DNA from: Syntrophaceae bacterium
Lineage (GTDB): Bacteria; Desulfobacterota; Syntrophia; Syntrophales; PHBD01
DNA: 64,000 nt
Direction: 5' to 3'
Assembly: GCA_013177825.1 (NCBI GenBank)
Contig: JABLXX010000005.1
Span: 62,001-126,000 of the forward strand
The position numbers were made by a program, and so were the translations under genes. How positions within the stretch are numbered: the stretch's first letter is position 1; the number at the start of each line of letters is the position of its first letter. The notes under the pieces are model-generated. The model saw only the letters and a program-made list of their open reading frames with translations. It made no database searches and was not told where the DNA came from. Shown one piece after another: positions 7,884 through 14,920 of this stretch.

Positions 7884-8647
7884 GGCACCGCCTCCGGACC
7901 GTTCCCTTTCTCTCCCAGGTAAAGCCTCCGGACCTCCTCGTTGTCCAGAAGGTGCGCACCCGTGTCTTCCAGGCGCGTGACCCCGAGATCCAGCACGTAG
8001 CCCCGGTGGGCGACGGAGAGGGCCTTCCGGGCGTTCTGCTCGACGATGGCAAGGCTCACTCCCCCGCGGTTGATTTCCTGGAGCCGGCCGTAGATGTCCT
8101 CGATGATCCGCGGCGCCAGGCCGATGGACGGCTCGTCCAGCAGGATCAGCCGCGGCCGGGTCATGACCGCCCGGGCCAGGGCCAGGATCTGTTTCTCCCC
8201 GCCGGAGAGATTGCCCGCCTGCTCACGGACCCGTCCCTTGAGAACGGGATATTCCTCCAGAACCTGCTCCACGGCCCGGCGGACGGCGGCGCCGGCGCCC
8301 AGGGAAACACCTCCCATCTCGAGGTTCTCGCGCACCGTGAGGGTCGGAAACACGTTTCTCCCCTGGGGGATGTAGGCCATTCCGAGACGGACCTTCTCCT
8401 GCGGGTCGAGGCGCCCCGCCTCGGCACCGGCGAACCGCACGGATCCCCGGACCGGCTTGAGAAGCCCGAAGACCGTCTTCAGGAGGGTCGACTTCCCGGA
8501 CCCGTTGGGACCGATGATGCAGACGATCTCCCCCTCGTCCACGCGGATGGACGTCCCGTGGAGGACCTCGATCTTCCCGTAGCCGGCAAAGACCTCCTCC
8601 ACCTCCAGCAGGGCCTTCGGCCTGACGGTATCTTCCGGCACGCTCAT
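7859..8647 (-). CDS. livF: Branched-chain amino-acid ABC transporter ATPase LivF
   Basis: Second ATPase of a high-affinity branched-chain amino-acid-type importer. The ATG at 8647 overlaps the livG stop (ATGA) and gives 262 residues. Walker A GPNGSGKS (46-53), signature LSGGE (147-151) and Walker B LILLDEP (167-173) are intact, with the LivF-typical VRENLEMG and VEQNA motifs. It is the last gene of livKHMGF. In anaerobes such importers may carry other amino or aromatic acids. Confidence 0.93.
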   Translation of the reverse strand: MSVPEDTVRPKALLEVEEVFAGYGKIEVLHGTSIRVDEGEIVCIIGPNGSGKSTLLKTVFGLLKPVRGSVRFAGAEAGRLDPQEKVRLGMAYIPQGRNVFPTLTVRENLEMGGVSLGAGAAVRRAVEQVLEEYPVLKGRVREQAGNLSGGEKQILALARAVMTRPRLILLDEPSIGLAPRIIEDIYGRLQEINRGGVSLAIVEQNARKALSVAHRGYVLDLGVTRLEDTGAHLLDNEEVRRLYLGEKGNGPEAVPQDPPSRR

Positions 8648-9393
8648 CCTCCGAGATAGGCCTCGAGCACCTTCGGATCGCTCTGGATCTCCTCCGGCGT
8701 GCCCTCGGCGATTTTTTCGCCGTGGTCCAGGACGAAGATCTTTTCGCAAAGCTCGACGATGACGTCCATATTGTGCTCGATGATGAAGAACCGGCCGCCC
8801 GCCTCCTTCATCCGCACGATCGTGTCGATCATCGTCCGGATCATGGAGGGATTGATGCCCGCCGCCGGTTCGTCCAGCAGGATCAGTTTCGGCTCCGTCA
8901 TGAAGGCCCGCCCCATTTCCAGCAGCTTCTGCTGCCCGTAGGAGAGGTTCCCGGCAAACTCGTCCCGGAGCCTGGAAATTCCCAGGATCTCCAGCGTCTC
9001 CAGGGCCTTCCCGAGATTTCGGACCTCCTGCCGCCGAATTTCGCCCCTCTTCCAGGCCAGGAATCGCAGGGACTCCCCTTTCTGCCCCCGGGGGGCCAGG
9101 AGCAGGTTGTCCAAGGCGGTCATGCCCGCAAAGACCCGGGACAGCTGGAACGTCCGGATCAGCCCCAGGCGGGTCATCTGGTGGGGGAGGCGGCCGTCGA
9201 TCCGGACGCCGTCGAAGAGGATCTGCCCGGTTTCGGGCCTGAGCAGGCCGGAGATGATGTTGAAGAGGGTCGTCTTGCCGCTGCCGTTGGGACCGATCAG
9301 CCCGGATACGGCCAGACCCTCAAGGCTCAGGGTGCAGTCCGCCACGGCCCGGATGCCGCCAAAGGATTTGCTGACGCCGCGTACCTCCAGCAT
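8644..9393 (-). CDS. livG: Branched-chain amino-acid ABC transporter ATPase LivG
   Basis: First ATPase of the Liv importer, 249 residues from the ATG at 9393, which overlaps the livM stop by one base (TGATG). Walker A GPNGSGKT (34-41), the LivG hallmarks RTFQLSRVF and NLSYGQQKLLEMGRA, Walker B LILLDEPAAGINP and EHNMDV are present. The signature reads LSYGQ, as is usual for LivG. A much longer open frame extends upstream over livM but is not the gene. Confidence 0.93.
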   Translation of the reverse strand: MLEVRGVSKSFGGIRAVADCTLSLEGLAVSGLIGPNGSGKTTLFNIISGLLRPETGQILFDGVRIDGRLPHQMTRLGLIRTFQLSRVFAGMTALDNLLLAPRGQKGESLRFLAWKRGEIRRQEVRNLGKALETLEILGISRLRDEFAGNLSYGQQKLLEMGRAFMTEPKLILLDEPAAGINPSMIRTMIDTIVRMKEAGGRFFIIEHNMDVIVELCEKIFVLDHGEKIAEGTPEEIQSDPKVLEAYLGG

Positions 9394-10268
9394 CACTTCC
9401 TCCCCTTCTCTCGGATGAGCCCTTCGGGACGGAAGACCATCAGGGCCACCAGAAGCGCCCCGAAGGCCATCTGCTGCAGGGGTCCCAGATACCGCGTCCA
9501 CTCCGGAGGCAGCCGGAGAAACCGCAGCGATTCCTGGAGGAAAATGAGGGCGACGGCTCCCACCACGGGCCCCGGGCGGGTCCCTTTCCCGCCGAGGACC
9601 ACGATCAGGAGCACCACGATTGTCTCGTTGAGCGTGAAGTCCGACGGGCTGACGAAAGAGGTGTAATGGGCCCAGAGCACCCCCGCCAGCCCCGCGAAGA
9701 CGGAGCCGATGACGAAGGAGCGGGTCTTGAAGGCGAAGGCGTTCTTTCCGAGGATCTCCGCTGCCGTCTCGTCGTCCCGGACGGCCCGGAGGGCTCGGCC
9801 GAAGGGGCTCTCCGTCACCGCCCCCAGAACCAGGTAGGTCAGGAGCGCCGCAACCGCCGCCAGGCCCAGATATTCCGGGAGGCTCTCGAAACGGACCCCC
9901 AGCATCTCCGGTTTCGGAATGCCCGGAAGCCCCATGGGTCCCTTGGTCAGCCACACCTCGTTCTGGAAGACGAGGCGGAGGATCTCCCCGAAGCCCAGGG
10001 TGGCGATGCCGAAATAATCCCCCTGCAGCCGGAGGGCCGGGATGCTCAGGAGAAGACCCGTGAGGCCCGCCGCCGCGAGGGCCACCATGAGGCAGAAGGC
10101 GAAGGGAAACCCGGCGAGGCTGAGCAGGGCCGACGTATAGGCGCCGATGCCGAGGAAGGCCACGTGCCCGAAGTTGAACAGCCCCGTGTAGCCCACCTCG
10201 ATGTTGAGGCTCATGGCGAAGATCGAATAGATGGCAATGACGACGCACAGGTGCAGGAGCAGATCCAT
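9393..10268 (-). CDS. livM: Branched-chain amino-acid ABC transporter permease LivM
   Basis: Inner-membrane permease of 291 residues with about eight hydrophobic segments. It carries the family stretches GYTGLFNFGHVAFLGIGAYT (26-45) and, near the C-terminus, GGKGTRPGPVVGA before the last helix. It is separated from livH by 164 bp occupied by an inverted-repeat element, unlike the other tight junctions in this operon. Confidence 0.93.
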   Translation of the reverse strand: MDLLLHLCVVIAIYSIFAMSLNIEVGYTGLFNFGHVAFLGIGAYTSALLSLAGFPFAFCLMVALAAAGLTGLLLSIPALRLQGDYFGIATLGFGEILRLVFQNEVWLTKGPMGLPGIPKPEMLGVRFESLPEYLGLAAVAALLTYLVLGAVTESPFGRALRAVRDDETAAEILGKNAFAFKTRSFVIGSVFAGLAGVLWAHYTSFVSPSDFTLNETIVVLLIVVLGGKGTRPGPVVGAVALIFLQESLRFLRLPPEWTRYLGPLQQMAFGALLVALMVFRPEGLIREKGRK

Positions 10269-10310
10269 ATGTCACCCGTGAAGGCCCGGCATGATGCCGG
10301 GGGTGCAAAG

Positions 10311-10427
10311 GCCTCGCAAAATGGCCGCAGGCAAGGCGCACCCGCACCGAGAAGCGAGGCGTACCCCTGCGTACGCCGCAGCGACGAGGGGCGTGGTGCA
10401 ACGCAGCATCCGGGCATTTTCCGAGGC
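10311..10427 (+). repeat. Dispersed inverted-repeat element, copy 1 (divergent variant)
   Basis: About 117 bp between livH and livM, bounded by near-perfect inverted arms (GCCTCGCAAAATG at 10311-10323 and CATTTTCCGAGGC at 10415-10427, 12 of 13 pairing). Internal words (GCAAGGCGCA, GCGAGGCGTAC, GTACGCC, GCAACGCAG) occur in the same order and orientation as in the three elements at 23.7, 23.8 and 31.5 kb, but the arms differ. It has no coding potential I can support. Confidence 0.75.
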
Positions 10428-10432
10428 TGCCA

Positions 10433-11299
10433 TCAATCCATCCTCTTTCCCGTGACGATGTACGGTCGTGTCAGCAGAATTCCCACCATGATCGCGAAAG
10501 CCACGGCGTCCTTGTAGCCCGGGGAGATGACGAGTACGCTCAGGTTCTCCGCCAGGCCGATGAGGAGCCCCCCCAGGAGCGCCCCCCAGAGGTTCCCGAC
10601 GCCGCCGATCAGGGTGGCGGCGAAGGCCTTGACGAGGTTGATGACGCCCATCTCGGGGTTGAGGTTCGTATCCAGGGCCATAAGAATCCCTCCCGTTCCG
10701 GCGAGGAGCGCCGAGACGACCCAGGCCGCCCGGATGGACCAGCGGGCGTTGATCCCGACCACCCGGGCCAGGTCCAGGTTGTCCGAGACGGCCCGCATGG
10801 ATTTACCCAGGCTGGTCCGGAAGAACAGAAGGTAGACCCCGATCACGCAGATCACCGTAACCCCGATGATCAGGATCTGGTTTGCCGTCAGGCTCAGCCC
10901 GAGAAACCGGAATCCCCGGGTGATCTCGAGGCCGTAGGTCCGCACCTCGGCCCCCCAGAAGAACTGGGCGGCGTTCCGGAGGAGAAACGAGAGGCCCATG
11001 GCGGCGATGAGAAGCGTCAGGCGGTCCGCCTTCCGGAGGGGCCGGAAAACGGCGAAGTCCATGGCCATCCCCAGGCAGACGGTGCAGAGCAGCGCCGGCG
11101 CAACGGCGACCCAGAGAGGCAGGGAGAAGGGCTCCGAGACAAAGAGATAGAGGAAGTAGGCCCCCCACATGATCAGCTCGCCGTGGGCGAAGTTGACGAA
11201 GTTGAGGACCCCATAGATCAGGGTCAGCCCCATGGCGAAGAGGGCATAGATGCAACCGGCGAGGATGCCGTTGACGACGGATTGAAGGAGAATGTCCAT
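10433..11299 (-). CDS. livH: Branched-chain amino-acid ABC transporter permease LivH
   Basis: Inner-membrane permease of 288 residues from the ATG at 11299 (start MDILLQSVVNG). It has the LivH hallmark IYGVLNFVNFAHGELIMWGA near residues 35-54, about eight hydrophobic segments and the C-terminal GNLWGALLGGLLIGLAE stretch. The start has no clear Shine-Dalgarno and lies only 10 bp after a terminator-like hairpin, which should lower its expression relative to livK. An upstream extension to 11377 would run through that hairpin and is rejected. Confidence 0.92.
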   Translation of the reverse strand: MDILLQSVVNGILAGCIYALFAMGLTLIYGVLNFVNFAHGELIMWGAYFLYLFVSEPFSLPLWVAVAPALLCTVCLGMAMDFAVFRPLRKADRLTLLIAAMGLSFLLRNAAQFFWGAEVRTYGLEITRGFRFLGLSLTANQILIIGVTVICVIGVYLLFFRTSLGKSMRAVSDNLDLARVVGINARWSIRAAWVVSALLAGTGGILMALDTNLNPEMGVINLVKAFAATLIGGVGNLWGALLGGLLIGLAENLSVLVISPGYKDAVAFAIMVGILLTRPYIVTGKRMD

Positions 11300-11308
11300 G
11301 GGGTGCTT

Positions 11309-11353
11309 AAAAAAAGCAGGTTCCGGCGCCCCGTGGACGCCGGAACCCGTGCT
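11309..11353 (-). terminator. Terminator or attenuator between livK and livH
   Basis: On the minus strand, GGTTCCGGCG (11347-11338) pairs perfectly with CGCCGGAACC (11328-11319) around a 9-nt loop. The stem extends through AGCA/TGCT with a small bulge and is followed by seven T (11315-11309). It should end much of the livK transcript and allow partial read-through into livHMGF. Confidence 0.82.
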
Positions 11354-11434
11354 TCGCAGAACCTTGCGGCCCTCCACCGCCGTCCCGTCCGGAGGATCGG
11401 GCAGCGTCGTTGAAGAGCCGTCGGCGGGTCGCCT

Positions 11435-12553
11435 TTATTTCTTGTAGTCGATGATCTTGCCGTCCTTGACGGTCCAGAGTCCCATGTCGGCGTTCAGCAT
11501 GCCCCGCTTCGCGTCGAAGGTCTTGTCTCCCGTGACGCCCTTGTAGCCCTTGGCTACGGCGGGCAAGGCTTTCCGGATGCCCTCGGCGGTGTAGCCGCCC
11601 TTCTCGATGGCCTTCGCGACGAGGTACACCATGTCATAGTTGTAATCGCCGAAGATGGGGATCTTATCGTCGCCGTACTTCTTCCTGTAGGCGTCCTTGA
11701 AGGCCTTGTACTGCTTCGTATCCTGGGGAACGGAGGGATAGGTCCCGATGACCCCCTCGGCGGCCTTGCCGGCCAGTTCCACCATCTTCGGGGCCCGGGC
11801 TGCAGAGCCGCATAGCCACTGGGTCTTGATGCCCATCTCATAGGCCTGCTTGAACTGGACGGCCCCCTCGTTGATGTAGGTCAGGTTGACGATGGCGGCG
11901 GGGTTTCCCCTGTTCACCCGGAGCAGCTCCGTCCGGTAGTCCGTTTTCTTCTCGTCGAAGGGAATGATGTCCGTCACGACGCCGCCCATCTTTTTAAAGC
12001 TCTCCACAAACCCGTCCTTCAGGTCCAGGCCCCAGTCGTTGTTGACGTACATGACGGGCAGCTTCTTGTAGCCCATGTCGAAGGCCAGTTTCGCCAGCCG
12101 CTGTCCCTGCTTCGCGTTGGACGGGATGATGCGGAAGATGAACGGCCCGGCCTGGGTCAGCTTCTCCGCCGTTCCCTGGGCGGAGACCATGACCGCCTTG
12201 CTCTCCTGGGCCACCGGCGCCGCCGCCATGAAGTTGGAACTCCCGGCGGGTCCGAAGAGGACGGGCACCTTGTCGACGGTAATGAGCTTCCGGACCGCCG
12301 TCACGCAGTCCTTGGGCGTACTCTTGTTGTCCTCGTAGACGATCTGGATCTTCTTGCCCTTGATTCCTCCCTTGGCATTGATCTCGTCCACCGCCAGATC
12401 CACGCATTTCCTGAATCCTTCGCCATAGACGGCGATGCTTCCGGTGAGGGCGAAGGCGGCACCGATCCGGATCGTATCCTGGGCGGCCCGGACGGGCGAG
12501 GCGACGAACAGTACCAGGAGCACGATTGCAAAAAGCGCTTTGAATTTCGACAT
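11435..12553 (-). CDS. livK: Branched-chain amino-acid-type ABC transporter substrate-binding protein
   Basis: Periplasmic type-I solute-binding protein of 372 residues. The N-terminus is a Sec signal (MSKFKALFAIVLL, cleavage near PVRA-AQD, about residue 23). The mature start RIGAAFALTGSIAVYGEGF, then VDEINAKGG and GPAGSSNFMAAAPV, are typical of the Leu/Ile/Val-binding family. A GGAGG site precedes the ATG. First gene of the liv operon and separated from livH by a terminator-like hairpin. The ligand is not readable from sequence. Confidence 0.92.
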   Translation of the reverse strand: MSKFKALFAIVLLVLFVASPVRAAQDTIRIGAAFALTGSIAVYGEGFRKCVDLAVDEINAKGGIKGKKIQIVYEDNKSTPKDCVTAVRKLITVDKVPVLFGPAGSSNFMAAAPVAQESKAVMVSAQGTAEKLTQAGPFIFRIIPSNAKQGQRLAKLAFDMGYKKLPVMYVNNDWGLDLKDGFVESFKKMGGVVTDIIPFDEKKTDYRTELLRVNRGNPAAIVNLTYINEGAVQFKQAYEMGIKTQWLCGSAARAPKMVELAGKAAEGVIGTYPSVPQDTKQYKAFKDAYRKKYGDDKIPIFGDYNYDMVYLVAKAIEKGGYTAEGIRKALPAVAKGYKGVTGDKTFDAKRGMLNADMGLWTVKDGKIIDYKK

Positions 12554-12574
12554 GATTGCGATCCTCCTCGGGAA

Positions 12575-12589
12575 AAGTATGTAGTACTT
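12575..12589. promoter_or_regulatory. Small palindrome in the livK leader
   Basis: AAGTA (12575-12579) and TACTT (12585-12589) form a perfect 5-5-5 inverted repeat upstream of the livK ribosome site. A TTGACA lies about 25 bp further upstream on the minus strand, but no convincing -10 follows it. It could be an operator; the evidence is weak. Confidence 0.3.
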
Positions 12590-12702
12590 ACCGGAGTATC
12601 GTAGAACCTGTCAATGAAAAAGCCGGGTTCGGAAAGCGGGGGAATCCGGGGCCGCAAACCGGACAAATGGCGGACTGACGATCCGATAACACCGCCCCGG
12701 GG

Positions 12703-13752
12703 CTATCGCCCCGCATCCTCGTAAAGGCCCCGGACCTCCGCGGGCATCTCCGCCAGCCGCTCCCGGGCCCGCTCCGGCGCCAGGGCCTCCAGGGACCCGT
12801 CGCGATTCTGGACGACACAGCCGCTCTCCACGACTATCCGGTGGCGGCGCTTCCGCACTTCCTTGTCGGGATGGCAGGCGATCTGGCAGTGGCCGCAGGT
12901 CAGGTACAGGGGATCGCGCATGAGAAGGTGATAGTGGCCGCCGGCAATCCGCGGCCAGCGCCCGTATTTCTTCATGGCGGTCACGATGGCGGGCAGATAG
13001 TCGTCGTCTTTCTCCGGGACGGGGAGCCGCCCGGGGGACCAGGTGGACCACTTTCCCGAAGGGTGGAGTCCCGTGAAACCTCCGCAGACATACTCGCAGC
13101 GCAAGTAGTTGCGGCGCTTCGCGTAGGTGAAAGCGTGTCCGCCCAGGGTGATCGTCGTCTCCTCGTCCGGGTCCATCATGCCGGATGCGCACAGGGCCTG
13201 GCAGAGGCGGCAGCGGTCGCAGTAGTTCTTCTCCGGCGCCAGGGGCTCCGTGGGCAGGAGTTCCAGCGTGGTGACGACGGCGCCGAGGATGACGGCGGCA
13301 CCGCGTTCGGGATGCAGCACGTTCCCGGAGAGGCCAAAGGCGCCGACGCCGGAGCGGACCGCGAGGTAGCGGAGCGATACGTCGGGGTGCATGTCGATGG
13401 CACCGCGCCCCGTATCGGCCCGATAGACCTCGTTGGGCGCCACGGGGACGGAGGGGAAGCCCTTCTGGGACAGGTTTTTCGCCAGGCCCAGGGCGATGCC
13501 GCCCGCCTGGTTGTTCGTCCGGAAGTTGTCCCGCTCGTGGGACAGGCGATCCTTTTTGCTCAGGAACGGCTCGATGAGGGACGCGTCCAGGGGAACCGCG
13601 AAGGACACGGCGGACTTCGCCTCCGGCAGCACGTAGGAGAGGTCCGTCGAGGGGGGGCCTCCACGGAGAGTTTCGACCGTCACGACGCCGGCAGCGCAGG
13701 CCCCGTCCTTCATCACATAGTCCATCACGAAGCGGCTCATCTTCTCTTTCAT
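12703..13752 (-). CDS. QueG-like (epoxyqueuosine reductase-related) iron-sulfur protein
   Basis: A 349-residue redox protein from the ATG at 13752, 7 nt after AAGGAGG. Cys motifs for [4Fe-4S] clusters are visible: CDRCRLCQALC near residue 205 and CGHCQIAC near 290, plus CEYVC between them. The N-terminal half resembles the cobalamin-binding part of QueG-like reductases. Several anaerobes carry such paralogues, often with unknown electron acceptors. It directly follows a truncated relative (27 bp gap). Confidence 0.72.
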   Translation of the reverse strand: MKEKMSRFVMDYVMKDGACAAGVVTVETLRGGPPSTDLSYVLPEAKSAVSFAVPLDASLIEPFLSKKDRLSHERDNFRTNNQAGGIALGLAKNLSQKGFPSVPVAPNEVYRADTGRGAIDMHPDVSLRYLAVRSGVGAFGLSGNVLHPERGAAVILGAVVTTLELLPTEPLAPEKNYCDRCRLCQALCASGMMDPDEETTITLGGHAFTYAKRRNYLRCEYVCGGFTGLHPSGKWSTWSPGRLPVPEKDDDYLPAIVTAMKKYGRWPRIAGGHYHLLMRDPLYLTCGHCQIACHPDKEVRKRRHRIVVESGCVVQNRDGSLEALAPERARERLAEMPAEVRGLYEDAGR

Positions 13753-13782
13753 CACCCTTCCTCCTTTCTCCGGCCGCGGCTG

Positions 13783-14064
13783 TCAGCGGCCGGCCGGGCA
13801 GACGGCCAGGCAGCGGACCATCAGGTAGTTGTTGTGCTGGGTCATGCCCATGATGCCGAGGCGCTCCGTCATGCTGGTCCTGGGGTTCGGGCTGTCCAGG
13901 GATCCGTCCACTTCCCGGTAGCCCAGGACGACCAGGGACTTCACCGAGGGCATGATTATGGTCAGTTCCGGTGTCCGGGGCGACTTGTAATCCCCTGCGG
14001 CAGCGAAGCCCACGACATCCGCGCCGAGATCCAGTCCATGCTTCCGAATTTCTTCCTTGCTCAT
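13783..14064 (-). pseudogene. Truncated QueG-like iron-sulfur protein, N-terminal part only
   Basis: 93 residues that match the N-terminal domain of QueG-like ferredoxin proteins (LGADVVGFAAAGDYKSP, MPSVKSLVVLGYRE, NNYLMVR) and then stop after AVCPAGR, before any cluster-binding motif. The next gene carries its own complete N-terminus, so this is not its missing front. The frame is open with a GGAG ribosome site, so a short product may be made; I judge it a remnant of a tandem duplicate. Confidence 0.6.
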
Positions 14065-14214
14065 CGCGTCTCCTTTCCCGCAACCGCCTGCACAACGCCT
14101 TTTCCCTTTCCCCCGAGGCGACTGTAGCGAGGTTTACTCATGTCATCCGGCGGCCGTTTCCGAATGGTCCCGCCGAACATGAATTTCGCGTACGAAACAA
14201 AAGGTCAAAAATTT

Positions 14215-14631
14215 TTACGCCTGGAGATCCCGGAGCATGCGCTTCAGGAGCAGGCGCTCCTCCGGCCGCAGGCAATCCATGATTTCGTCGTTGGCGCCGT
14301 CCCTGGCCCGGATGAGTTCACCGGCGGCTTCCCTTGCCTTGTCCGTGAGGGAGATCCGGAGGGTCCGCCGGTCGTCGTCGGCGATCTCCTTCACGATCCA
14401 GCCGGCCTCCGCCAGTCGGTCCAGGAGCCCCGACAGCGTTGCATAATCGAGAGTCAGGCGCCGGGCCAGCTCCCCCGCAGAGACCCCCTCGCCCTCGTGC
14501 AGGGCCAGGATCACCAGGCTCTGTGGCGGTGTCAGGCCGTACGGCTGCAGCCGCTTCTTGAATTTTCCATGGGCCTTCTGGTAGGCCTTGGACAGGAGGA
14601 ACAGGATGCAGTCTTCGTACGGGGGTGCCAT
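14215..14631 (-). CDS. MarR-family transcriptional regulator
   Basis: Winged-helix repressor of 138 residues from the ATG at 14631 (GAGG upstream). It shows LTPPQSLVILALHEGEGVS, the recognition region LARRLTLDYATLSGLLDRL and the wing EIADDDRRTLRISLT, all in MarR order. It is divergent from the fused beta-oxidation gene across 289 bp, so it may control that gene and itself. The effector is unknown. Confidence 0.85.
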   Translation of the reverse strand: MAPPYEDCILFLLSKAYQKAHGKFKKRLQPYGLTPPQSLVILALHEGEGVSAGELARRLTLDYATLSGLLDRLAEAGWIVKEIADDDRRTLRISLTDKAREAAGELIRARDGANDEIMDCLRPEERLLLKRMLRDLQA

Positions 14632-14657
14632 GGATTTGCCTCTTATGTTTCGTGTGC

Positions 14658-14686
14658 TAAATATCAAGCCGACGAAGTCGTGTCAA
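14658..14686 (-). promoter_or_regulatory. Predicted promoter of the marR gene
   Basis: On the minus strand, TTGACA (14686-14681), a 17-nt spacer and TATTTA (14663-14658). The spacer contains the small palindrome CGACTTCGTCG, which would suit autoregulation by a dimeric repressor; that part is inference. Confidence 0.6.
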
Positions 14687-14920
14687 CGGGATTTCCTTTC
14701 CCTTCGCCGTAATCTCCAGCAAGGGGCGGCGTCCGGTGCTTCGGATAGGGCGCTTTCTCAAAGGAGTTGCGGCGGACCGAGCCCCGGGACGGATTTTCAT
14801 GGTTCCCGGCTGGGATCTATGCTACACAAACGCGTCTGCCCTCCCCCCGGGAGATGCAGGCTGGGAAAAGCGTCGCAGGGATCAGCCGGGTTGTTCCATT
14901 CATCTCAAAGGAGGTAGCGT

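Noticed and set aside
8644..10401. A 585-codon frame as a fused LivM-LivG protein
   Set aside because: Only its C-terminal part is LivG. The upstream part is another reading frame of livM and is Arg/Gly/Pro-rich shadow sequence.
14065..14214. Small RNA or gene between the truncated QueG-like gene and marR
   Set aside because: The 150 bp contain no hairpin with a T-run on either strand and no supported reading frame.
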